Assembly (NCBI GenBank): GCA_905204385.1
Contig: CAJKZL010000133.1
Location: 1-7,714, forward strand
Reading direction: 5' to 3'
Length of the DNA: 7,714 nucleotides
Source: an uncultured Odoribacter sp.
GTDB taxonomy: Bacteria > Bacteroidota > Bacteroidia > Bacteroidales > Marinifilaceae
Shown here: piece after piece, positions 1-6,082 of the stretch
Layout: the number at the start of each line of letters is the position of its first letter
How positions within the stretch are numbered: position 1 is the stretch's first letter
Notes under the pieces: generated by a model
Seen by the model: the letters and a program-made list of their open reading frames with translations, nothing else
Database searches by the model: none
Told to the model about the DNA's origin: nothing
Program-made: the position numbers and the translations under genes

Positions 1-2
1 AT

Positions 3-344
3 TTACGTGTACGTACGGTTGCCAATAAGTCAAAGATGAAGGTGGCTATCATTCAGGCTATCGACCGTAAAGTGGCGTTAGATGATATCGCTCTTTCCAA
101 AGGAATTGAGTTCGGCGAATTGCTGGATGAAGTGGAAGCGATTGTTTATTCGGGAACGAAAATCAATATCGACTATTTCCTGCACGAGATTATGGACGAC
201 GAGCATATCGACGATATTTTTGACTACTTCAAGGAGAGTGAAAGCGATAGTCTCGAAGATGCCATTGAGGAGTTTGGTATGGAGTATAGCGAAGAAGAAA
301 TTCGTTTGATACGTATCAAGTTCCTTTCAGAGATGGGAAATTAA
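3..344 (+). CDS. recQ: ATP-dependent DNA helicase RecQ, C-terminal end (5' truncated by window)
   Basis: The frame is open from the window's left edge, so the first ATG at 36 is internal; the residues before it (LRVRTVANKSK) belong to the protein. About 113 residues are visible. They match, from memory, the C-terminal end of the long (about 725-residue) RecQ of Bacteroides relatives: a helix-turn-helix-like segment (IIQAIDRKVALDDIALSKGI), then a region with EAIVYSGTKINIDYF, then a very acidic helical end (SESDSLEDAIEEFGMEYSEEEIRLIRIKF) finishing in SEMGN. RecQ is a 3'-5' DNA helicase in recombination and replication-fork repair. The helicase, zinc-binding and HRDC parts lie outside the window. 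A strong terminator follows 19 bases after the stop, so this gene probably ends its transcript. The family call is secure; activity cannot be judged from this piece. Confidence 0.9.
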   Translation, partial: LRVRTVANKSKMKVAIIQAIDRKVALDDIALSKGIEFGELLDEVEAIVYSGTKINIDYFLHEIMDDEHIDDIFDYFKESESDSLEDAIEEFGMEYSEEEIRLIRIKFLSEMGN

Positions 345-362
345 AAGCCGAGAAATAATAGT

Positions 363-400
363 AAAAAAGCGACATTCCGATAATCGGTTGTCGCTTTTTT
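363..400 (+). terminator. Rho-independent, probably bidirectional terminator after recQ
   Basis: A perfect 12-base inverted repeat pairs 363-374 (AAAAAAGCGACA) with 389-400 (TGTCGCTTTTTT). Between them a second small stem, CCGA (377-380) with TCGG (384-387), extends the hairpin. The right arm ends in six T, with more T-rich sequence after it. The A-run on the left arm gives a U-run on the other strand, so it could stop transcription both ways. It separates recQ from the guaB promoter. Confidence 0.88.
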
Positions 401-470
401 ATTTTAGCTTTTGGGGTGATAAATAATTTAAAAATCTTCATGTATAGATAATAGCTTGCCGAAAAATAAT

Positions 471-478
471 TATCTTTG
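471..478 (+). promoter_or_regulatory. Bacteroidota -7 promoter element upstream of guaB
   Basis: TATCTTTG at 471-478 matches the Bacteroidota sigma-ABfr -7 consensus TAnnTTTG exactly, in an AT-rich stretch just after the recQ terminator. No clear -33 TTTG lies about 20 bases upstream, so only half of the promoter is recognisable. A start site near 483-485 would leave a leader of about 12 bases to the ATG at 496 or about 24 to the ATG at 508. Confidence 0.6.
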
Positions 479-507
479 CATGCAATAAAATTCTAATGAA
501 CCCCATT

Positions 508-1470
508 ATGTCATTTGTTGCAGAAAAAGTGGTGATGGACGGATTAACTTTTGACGATGTTTTGTTAATCCCCGCTTACTCCGAAGTCCTTCCTCGTAAT
601 GTCGAGTTGTCGACGCAGTTTTCACGCAATATCCGATTAAATATTCCATTAGTTTCGGCAGCCATGGATACGGTAACCGAGGCGCAATTGGCTATTGCTA
701 TCGCTCGTGAAGGAGGAATTGGAGTCATTCATAAAAATATGAGTATCGAGGCTCAGGCCCGTCAAGTTCATGCTGTTAAACGAGCTGAGAATGGAATGAT
801 TTATGACCCTGTGACAATCAAGTGTGGGGCGACGGTGTGCGAAGCGGGGTCTATGATGAGTGAATACCATATAGGAGGGATTCCCGTAGTGGACGATAAA
901 AATCTTTTGGTGGGTATTGTAACGAATCGGGACTTGCGTTTTGAACGCGATTTGGAAAGATTGGTAGACGAGGTAATGACCAAAGACAATTTGGTGACGA
1001 CTTCACAATCCACCGATTTGCAACAGGCTGCGGATATTCTTCAAAGGCACAAGATAGAGAAGCTCCCGGTTGTCGATAAAGACGGCCATTTGGTAGGGTT
1101 GGTTACTTATAAGGATATAACGAAAGCCAAAGATAAACCGTTTGCTTGTAAAGATAAATTAGGTCGGCTGCGTGTGGCTGCGGGGGTCGGTGTTACAGCC
1201 GATTCGATGACTCGTGTGGATGCGTTGGTAGAAGCCGGAGTCGATGCTATCGTTATAGATACGGCGCATGGACATTCTAAGGGCGTAATCGGTGTATTGA
1301 AAGATATAAAAGCAAAATATCCAGATATCGATGTCGTTGTGGGAAATATTGCGACGGGTGAAGCCGCTAAATTTTTGGTGGAAGCCGGAGCCGACGCCTT
1401 GGTGGCGGGAAGCTTTGTTTTCAACTCCCCCGATCCCGCAAAGACGATAAAAGAACTGAAGGCTCTGTAA
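508..1470 (+). CDS. guaB: Chimeric reading frame: IMP dehydrogenase N-terminal part fused to ribulose-phosphate 3-epimerase tail
   Basis: Residues 1 to about 290 are a typical bacterial IMP dehydrogenase, the NAD-dependent enzyme that makes XMP for GTP synthesis. Visible are MDGLTFDDVLLIPAYS near the start, GGIGVIHKNMS (69-79), two CBS domains (about 98-146 and 156-206), VIDTAHGHS (249-257) with the NAD-site Asp251, and VVVGNIATGEAAK (277-289). The family should continue through the GSICTT-type loop with the catalytic Cys, the flap and the active-site Arg, to about 490 residues. Instead it runs via LVEAGAD into ALVAGSFVFNSPDP and stops at 320, an epimerase C-terminus. IMP dehydrogenase activity is therefore not expected. 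I chose the ATG at 508 because MSFVAEK is the usual family N-terminus; an ATG at 496 would add four residues. The frame is intact, so this is either a true recombinant gene or an assembly join. Confidence 0.85.
   Translation: MSFVAEKVVMDGLTFDDVLLIPAYSEVLPRNVELSTQFSRNIRLNIPLVSAAMDTVTEAQLAIAIAREGGIGVIHKNMSIEAQARQVHAVKRAENGMIYDPVTIKCGATVCEAGSMMSEYHIGGIPVVDDKNLLVGIVTNRDLRFERDLERLVDEVMTKDNLVTTSQSTDLQQAADILQRHKIEKLPVVDKDGHLVGLVTYKDITKAKDKPFACKDKLGRLRVAAGVGVTADSMTRVDALVEAGVDAIVIDTAHGHSKGVIGVLKDIKAKYPDIDVVVGNIATGEAAKFLVEAGADALVAGSFVFNSPDPAKTIKELKAL
1375..1470 (+). pseudogene. rpe: 3' end of ribulose-phosphate 3-epimerase gene, fused in frame to guaB
   Basis: The last 25-31 codons encode LVEAGADALVAGS, then FVFNSPDP and KTIKELKAL. 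This is how ribulose-phosphate 3-epimerases end: the AGAD strand, the phosphate-binding VAGS of the last beta strand, a short F-NSPDP turn and the final helix. The full enzyme, which interconverts ribulose-5-phosphate and xylulose-5-phosphate, is about 215-220 residues; everything before the last beta-alpha unit is absent. The stop lies 18 bases before ftsE, so rpe and ftsE were probably neighbours on one transcript in the source of this segment. The switch from IMP dehydrogenase cannot be placed more exactly than about 1375-1398, because LVEAGAD fits both families. Confidence 0.78.
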
Positions 1471-1488
1471 TTTTGTAATCCTAAAACC

Positions 1489-2685
1489 ATGCCGGATACT
1501 ATTATTAAAATGACGGGAGGCGTAATCCGTCAACAAAAAAACACCATCCTCAAAGAGGTAAATATCGAGATCCAGAATGGCGAATTTGTATATCTGATCG
1601 GGAAAGTAGGAAGTGGAAAAAGTTCGTTCCTGAAAACCCTTTATGCCGAACTACCCCTGGAATATGGGAGTGCTGAAGTTGCCGGCTACCAACTGAAAAA
1701 GATTAAGAAATCGCAGATTCCTCTGCTTCGTCGTAAATGTGGCATCGTCTTTCAGGATTTCAAGTTGCTGACGGACCGGAATGTCTACAAAAATCTGGAA
1801 TTCGTGCTGAAGGCAACCGGTTGGAAAAACAAAAAAGCGATTCAGGAAAGAATCGATACAGTATTAACCAAGGTAGGCATGCCCGACAAAAAAAACCAGA
1901 TGCCCCACCAGCTTTCGGGTGGCGAACAGCAACGTATAGTACTGGCACGAGCATTGCTTAATGCTCCTCCCCTACTCTTAGCGGATGAGCCTACAGGAAA
2001 CATCGACCCGGAAACCTCTTACCGGCTGATCGAACTTTTAAAAGAAATTTGCGACACGGGAAAAACTATCATCATCGCCACTCACCAATACGACCTGATC
2101 GAAAAATATCCAGGAAGGGTATTTTGCTGTGAAGACGGAAGACTCTACGAAAAGATTCCGGGAGAAAAAATCGAAAGCTGCCAGTGCGACGAAGTAACCG
2201 TTACCTTGCCCGAAGTCCCTGAAAATATTCCCGGGATCCTCCCCGAAGAAGAAACTCCGGAAATATCCGACAACAATTCGACAAGAACAGAAACAGTTCT
2301 TTCTGAAACGAAGGAAATGGACTTTCCCGAGACGCTTGGCGAAAATGAGGCCCAGGAAGAAGTCGCCGTTTCTGAAGTTCTACGGGAAGAAATAGACTTA
2401 CCGGAAAAAAGCGAAGCAGAGAAAGAAGATCTCTCCTCTTTGATCGGTAAACTGGACTACCCCGATATAGCCGCCTTCGACTATGAAATCGACCGATTAT
2501 CGGAAAATGAGTCACTACAGGATAAAAATCCCCAGGCAGGCGAGCAAGCTTTTGCAAAGGGAGAAGAGGAACGGCCAACCGGAGTAACCTCGGAGAAAGC
2601 TGAACAACCAAAGAAAGCTACTGATGGTGAACCGGCAACACCCAAAACGAATCCTCCCATTATGGATCTCGAATTTATCGATTAG
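1489..2685 (+). CDS. ftsE: Cell-division ABC ATPase FtsE with long acidic C-terminal extension
   Basis: Residues 1 to about 220 form a complete ABC ATPase: Walker A GKVGSGKS (38-45), Q-loop Gln89 in IVFQDFKLL, signature LSGGEQQR (142-149), Walker B LLLADE (162-167) with Glu167, and switch His199. [38 protein letters not shown] and the overall order match Bacteroidales FtsE, the cytoplasmic partner of FtsX, which activates septal peptidoglycan hydrolysis. No ftsX is in the window. After about residue 220 comes a tail of some 178 residues with about 36 Glu plus many Pro, Ser, Thr and Lys, predicted disordered, ending [10 protein letters not shown]. FtsE is usually 220-230 residues, so the tail is an addition; it reads in the same frame without a linker stop. 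The ATG at 1489 gives the expected N-terminus. A related LolD/MacB-type ATPase is a less likely alternative. Confidence 0.87.
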   Translation: MPDTIIKMTGGVIRQQKNTILKEVNIEIQNGEFVYLIGKVGSGKSSFLKTLYAELPLEYGSAEVAGYQLKKIKKSQIPLLRRKCGIVFQDFKLLTDRNVYKNLEFVLKATGWKNKKAIQERIDTVLTKVGMPDKKNQMPHQLSGGEQQRIVLARALLNAPPLLLADEPTGNIDPETSYRLIELLKEICDTGKTIIIATHQYDLIEKYPGRVFCCEDGRLYEKIPGEKIESCQCDEVTVTLPEVPENIPGILPEEETPEISDNNSTRTETVLSETKEMDFPETLGENEAQEEVAVSEVLREEIDLPEKSEAEKEDLSSLIGKLDYPDIAAFDYEIDRLSENESLQDKNPQAGEQAFAKGEEERPTGVTSEKAEQPKKATDGEPATPKTNPPIMDLEFID

Positions 2686-2749
2686 AAATCTCATTTCTAG
2701 GTCGGGGGCGGCTATCACCACTGCTTCTTCGAAACCTTTGTCTTACTGA

Positions 2750-2791
2750 AAAAAAGGCTGTCTAACCATAAAAAGTTATTCAGCCTTTTTT
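2750..2791 (+). terminator. Rho-independent terminator after ftsE, probably bidirectional
   Basis: An 11-base inverted repeat pairs 2750-2760 (AAAAAAGGCTG) with 2781-2791 (CAGCCTTTTTT). AAC (2764-2766) and GTT (2775-2777) add an inner stem after an internal loop. The right arm ends in six T. It lies 65 bases after the ftsE stop and can end the ftsE transcript; the A-run on the left arm lets it also work on the minus strand. Confidence 0.82.
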
Positions 2792-3055
2792 AATGTTCGT
2801 GAGTTTTTTGTTTTACAATATTTTTATGCGGTCCTCCGCTTTCTATAATAGGTAATGATAGCCCTGTACATACTGACCCGTGACATATATCCTACACCGG
2901 ATTTACGTTCTTCTTCCCGGATGTAGAGATATGAAAGCAAGTCGCTTACTAAAGCCGGGAGACTTAAAATTGTAGACACAGGCCGTGTACGACCGTGCTA
3001 CAAGGGTATGGATTAAATTCAGACGGAATCACAGCCTTTTCCGGAAACTTTGTAT

Positions 3056-3063
3056 TATTTTTG
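3056..3063 (+). promoter_or_regulatory. Bacteroidota -7 promoter element upstream of the membrane protein gene
   Basis: TATTTTTG at 3056-3063 fits TAnnTTTG exactly. The expected -33 area (about 3033-3040) holds only a T-run (TTTT) without the G. The implied start near 3070 leaves a leader of about 39 bases to the ATG at 3109. It would drive the accessory genes up to 5967. Confidence 0.5.
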
Positions 3064-3108
3064 CCGGAAGCGTGTCAATCCCTTACCGATAATTCAATAA
3101 AAACGACG

Positions 3109-3498
3109 ATGGAGTGTGGAAAATACATGAACAGAAAGGCCTATAAAATGACATTGGGCCTGTTATATCTTCTCAGTTTAATCGCACTCGAACTATGGTT
3201 TTTGTACGCGTGCGGCATTCTTCACGGAGGGATGGGCCTGGAGGGGACGGATGCCATCGTAATCCCCTTATTGCCCCTGTGGCTGGCTTCCGGAGTGACC
3301 GCACTGGTATGGATATTTCTGCGGCTGGCCGTCGCGGTGGAGCCTCTCACCGATGAAGACCGCCGCCGTCCGATGCTTCAGCGGTTGAGTTATCTGCAAC
3401 TTTTCGCTTGCTCGGGAACGCTTGTCGGAATCATGTGGGGCGCCTCCTTCTTGCTGATAAAGTACCAGGCAGTGGAAAGAATAGAGAGTTCGGCCTGA
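3109..3498 (+). CDS. Multi-pass membrane protein, N-terminal part (ended by in-frame TGA)
   Basis: Family not recognised. The 129 residues contain three likely membrane helices: about 15-36 (LGLLYLLSLIALELWFLY), 48-77 (IVIPLLPLWLASGVTALVWIF) and 95-117 (LQLFACSGTLVGIMWGASFLLI). A charged loop, LTDEDRRRP, lies between helices 2 and 3. The frame ends at TGA 3496-3498, but the same frame reads on without another stop to 4965, and the codons just after the TGA encode two further hydrophobic helices. I therefore read this as the front part of one interrupted gene with the next entry. Two starts are possible: ATG 3109, chosen for its A-rich upstream sequence and distance from the promoter motif, and ATG 3127 (MNRKAYKMTL). 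Base composition is more GC-rich than ftsE. Confidence 0.6.
   Translation: MECGKYMNRKAYKMTLGLLYLLSLIALELWFLYACGILHGGMGLEGTDAIVIPLLPLWLASGVTALVWIFLRLAVAVEPLTDEDRRRPMLQRLSYLQLFACSGTLVGIMWGASFLLIKYQAVERIESSA
3496..3498 (+). other. In-frame TGA splitting one membrane-protein reading frame
   Basis: The genes on either side (3109-3495 and 3589-4965) are in the same frame, and the 30 codons between the TGA and the GTG at 3589 are open. They encode VACIFASHFLTTALAAAFLY and, after AGAHIR, VVVTLFCCLLFLLTIAA, i.e. two typical membrane helices split by a polar turn. Removal of this one stop gives a continuous protein of about 617 residues. It may be a nonsense mutation or a sequencing error; readthrough or recoding is possible but has no visible signal. 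Confidence 0.7.
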
Positions 3499-3588
3499 GA
3501 CGTCGCTTGCATCTTCGCAAGCCATTTCCTGACTACCGCGCTTGCCGCCGCTTTCCTTTACGCCGGGGCACATATCCGGCAGGTCGTA

Positions 3589-4965
3589 GTGACTTTGTTT
3601 TGTTGCCTGCTTTTTCTCCTGACCATCGCCGCCAATTCCATCGTGATCAATACGGCTTATTACATGAATAATCCCGGGCAGTTAGACTTCCAACGGGAAC
3701 AATACTACAGAGAGCACGGCATCGTACAGGCCCCGGCGGAAACACAGGAGCCAACCGAGGGGGAGGAAGAGGAGGCAGACCGATGGACGACTTATGCAGC
3801 AAGCGCTCTGGTGCATTATTGCTATGAATACGGAGAGGATAGCGACACCACCCCCTGCTTCGCCGACCGGCTGTTGGCGGATTACGGTTTCCTCCTGAGG
3901 GAAAGGCCCGACGAGGATTATGCCGACAGAGGTTACTCCTGGCTGGACGGGAAAGAATGGATCGGGGGCAGCGACTATTACTATCTCTACAAGCTGGTCT
4001 CCCTGATTCTGGGGGAAGGCTCGGAACAGGATGAGGAGGAGGTGTACAGAGCCGTCAGTGAGGAGGTCTTACCGGGCGTATGGGAAGGATTAAACGCCAG
4101 GAATTTATATCCCTCCTCCCGGCTCGAATCGCTGGTCAATCTTCTGGACTATGCCTATCACGACCTGCAATCGCCCGGGGACGAAAAACTGGAAACGCTT
4201 TATTATCTGATGTCTGTCCAGCAAATAGATACCATAGCAGGGAATGCGCTGCTCCCTTATTTCGGCCAGCCGTATGCCATGCTGCACAGCGGTTTCGACG
4301 ATTCGCACGTCCTGTGGGCCTATTCTTTCTGGGCAAGGCGCTGGCATGATGGACATATAGGACTTTGCCGCAAGCTGCTGGACAAAGTGTTGGAAGAGTA
4401 TCCGAACCGCAGCTGCACAGCGGAACGGATGAAGACAACGGACCGGTACTACCGGAAGAAAAGCCTGGAAAACAAGCTCACCGCCGCAGACGTCCTGCGC
4501 GAGATAGAAAACGCCTTTGGCGATGTCCCGCGCCCCGACCCGCAACTCCCGCTGATGGACCCGATGGAAGAATCGGACTCGCTCAGAGCCTTAGGCGAAA
4601 AATACAACCGCTACACCTGGCAGAAACTGCCTGCTAAAATCATCCACAACGGTACGGAGGTACTCTGGCATTTCATTCCTCGGGGATTCCACTACTATCT
4701 CCCGGCATTTCTCACCGAAGCCGTACGGAATGACCGTCCGGAAAAGGGATTGGATACGCTCTTGATTGAAATTCTCACATACGTACATACGGAACCCGAA
4801 GTGAGGTATGTGCGTTTCAGCCTCTTCTCTGACGAACAGGGAAGGGCTATCCACCATTTCCTCCAATGGATGGCCTTCACGCGCCGCGATGACGAATCCG
4901 GCCCTTGCGCCGCCGCGTCGTTATTGCGGCAGGCAGACGAAAGCTGGTGGATGGGGTATGAATAA
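3589..4965 (+). CDS. Downstream part of the interrupted membrane protein, with DUF6714-like C-terminal region
   Basis: The longest separate start is GTG 3589, inside a membrane helix (LFCCLLFLLTIAANSIVI); the first ATG is at 3664, after it. The remaining roughly 430 residues are soluble and rich in Trp, Tyr and acidic residues: an acidic linker (52-63), then a mostly helical middle part (about 66-285) with YSWLDGKEWIGGSDYYYLYKL at 116-136. Residues about 302-430 (VLREIENAFGDVPRP, YTWQKLPAK, FIPRGFHYYLPAFL, LFSDEQGRAIHHFLQWMA) resemble the DUF6714 pattern: an AF-x-P start, a Trp, a GF-x-YYLPA core and an EQ-x-I-x-x-FL end. I assign that from memory; no biochemical role is known to me. The order is membrane anchor, helical domain, DUF6714-like domain. 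Without the N-terminal half this part may be untranslated. The secreted-protein gene follows 42 bases later, probably on the same transcript. Confidence 0.65.
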   Translation: MTLFCCLLFLLTIAANSIVINTAYYMNNPGQLDFQREQYYREHGIVQAPAETQEPTEGEEEEADRWTTYAASALVHYCYEYGEDSDTTPCFADRLLADYGFLLRERPDEDYADRGYSWLDGKEWIGGSDYYYLYKLVSLILGEGSEQDEEEVYRAVSEEVLPGVWEGLNARNLYPSSRLESLVNLLDYAYHDLQSPGDEKLETLYYLMSVQQIDTIAGNALLPYFGQPYAMLHSGFDDSHVLWAYSFWARRWHDGHIGLCRKLLDKVLEEYPNRSCTAERMKTTDRYYRKKSLENKLTAADVLREIENAFGDVPRPDPQLPLMDPMEESDSLRALGEKYNRYTWQKLPAKIIHNGTEVLWHFIPRGFHYYLPAFLTEAVRNDRPEKGLDTLLIEILTYVHTEPEVRYVRFSLFSDEQGRAIHHFLQWMAFTRRDDESGPCAAASLLRQADESWWMGYE

Positions 4966-5007
4966 GACAATATTAGCAGTCGGTTTTACTTAAATTTCAG
5001 ATAGAAA

Positions 5008-5967
5008 ATGAAGATAAAAAATATACTGTCGGCAGTCTGCCTCTTACTTTTCGCTACCTGCATATGGGCACAGAAAAGTATCAGTTCCGAATCTGTGGCC
5101 ATCGAAAACAAAGACGATATATCTACTTTCTGGAAAAAGAGCAAAAACGGGAAGAAACTCAGCCTGCTCAACGGGGAGTATCATATCCAATACGTTGATT
5201 TTTATATCAGCGGAAACATCAAAAAAGGGCTGCCGCTGGGCGCCTTGCAATATTACACGACAGAAAACGGGACCCTTATCGCAGCCTATAAATTCGATGC
5301 CCGGGGGCTGAAACACGGGCAGCAACGCCTCTTTTATGCCGGCGGAGGGCGCAAGTCAGCCTTTACATCCGTCCACGGTAAAATGGAAAGAACTTATGAA
5401 GAATGGCACGAGAACGGGAACCGCAAGCTCACGGCGGAAATGAAGGGCGGGGAATACGACGGACTGGCCACCGCCTGGAACGAACAGGGAGAGATTTTGT
5501 CGGAATGGCGGTATGCAAACGGCCTCCGCAACGGTAAATGCCTCACCTGGATATACGGTAACGACGTCACGAACCTGAACGAAGAATATTACAAGGACGG
5601 ACAGCCGACGGACACCACCCGCTTTTACCGCCTGGAAAGCGATGGCGGAAGAACGCTTCAATCCCTCACCATACGCGGTGAGGACAACGCGCTGTTAAAG
5701 TTCGAATCGTTCGAAGGCGATACCCATTCCTGCATGGAATACAAAGAAGACAACCGCCGTCTGTGGACGCAGTATGTACGGGGACAGTTATCGGCCAAGG
5801 CAGCATACGAAGGCGATGTCCTGGACGGAGAGTGTGTCATGTATTACCCGGGAACTTCCCGTATCTGGAAAACCACAAAGTATGACAAAGGCAAACTGAT
5901 TTATCAGGAAGAATATTCCCCGGACGGAACGCGGATAACGACCGGAATCCCTGAACAAAAACAGTAA
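5008..5967 (+). CDS. Secreted MORN-variant repeat protein (YwqK-like)
   Basis: The 319-residue protein starts with a signal peptide (KIKNILSAVCLLLFATCIWA) with likely cleavage after Ala21, before Gln22, the usual Bacteroidota -AQ pattern. The Cys18 context (FATC) is a poor lipobox, so I do not call a lipoprotein. The rest is built from MORN_2-type units, pairs of short strands around W/Y-x-x-x-G and G-x-x-x-G: about 100-122 (GQQRLFYAGG), 130-146 (EEWHENGNRKLTAEMKGG), 150-171 (DGLATAWNEQGEILSEW), 172-200 (NGKCLTW, EEYYKDG) and 272-308 (DGECVMYY, EEYSPDG). Such proteins are often named YwqK-family antitoxins, but that name is weak evidence; the exported form here suggests a periplasmic or surface binding role. 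The gap to the preceding gene is 42 bases with no terminator, so the two are probably co-transcribed. Confidence 0.75.
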   Translation: MKIKNILSAVCLLLFATCIWAQKSISSESVAIENKDDISTFWKKSKNGKKLSLLNGEYHIQYVDFYISGNIKKGLPLGALQYYTTENGTLIAAYKFDARGLKHGQQRLFYAGGGRKSAFTSVHGKMERTYEEWHENGNRKLTAEMKGGEYDGLATAWNEQGEILSEWRYANGLRNGKCLTWIYGNDVTNLNEEYYKDGQPTDTTRFYRLESDGGRTLQSLTIRGEDNALLKFESFEGDTHSCMEYKEDNRRLWTQYVRGQLSAKAAYEGDVLDGECVMYYPGTSRIWKTTKYDKGKLIYQEEYSPDGTRITTGIPEQKQ

Positions 5968-6082
5968 TATTTTCAGGTAAATCTGGAGTAAACAAACGTT
6001 TAATATTGCTTACCTTCTTTAAAGTTGCAGACTGCCCTTTTTTTCTTCGTACGCTGTCCAACCGCGGAACGACTCGGCAGAA

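Larger units (their letters stand above)
2686..3108. other. Intergenic spacer without a convincing gene
   Basis: Besides the terminator and the promoter element annotated separately, this 423-base stretch has no complete coding region I can support. On the minus strand a 57-codon open stretch (2997 down to the stop at 2824-2826) encodes a basic, Tyr-rich end (VSMYRAIITYYRKRRTA). It has no good start codon and begins right after a stop, so it could be the decayed 3' end of a lost gene or chance. On the plus strand the frame of the next gene happens to be open from 2995, but the residues upstream of 3109 look non-coding. A small hairpin (TAGAAAT/ATTTCTA, 2683-2699) overlaps the ftsE stop and has no T-run. 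Confidence 0.5.

Noticed and set aside
2995..3108. Extension of the membrane-protein frame upstream to an ATG at 2995
   Set aside because: The added residues show no signal peptide or domain and would overlap the TAnnTTTG promoter motif at 3056-3063; the starts at 3109 or 3127 fit better.
4991..4998. Possible -7 box (TAAATTTC) just before the MORN-type gene
   Set aside because: It lacks the final G of TAnnTTTG, has no -33 element and would put the start site only a few bases before the ATG; co-transcription with the gene before it is simpler.
5658..5840. Reading frames opposite the MORN-type and other plus-strand genes
   Set aside because: They are antisense shadows: no recognisable motif, and the plus-strand frame has clear signal-peptide or domain evidence.
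5988..6002. Short palindrome TAAAC/GTTTA after the MORN-type gene
   Set aside because: The stem is only five AT-rich base pairs and no T-run follows; it is expected by chance.
6033..6080. Possible terminator between the convergent genes (CTGCC near 6033 with GGCAG near 6076)
   Set aside because: The arms are only five bases with a loop of nearly 40 bases, and the T-run lies inside the loop rather than after the stem. No convincing terminator is visible between 5968 and 6082.
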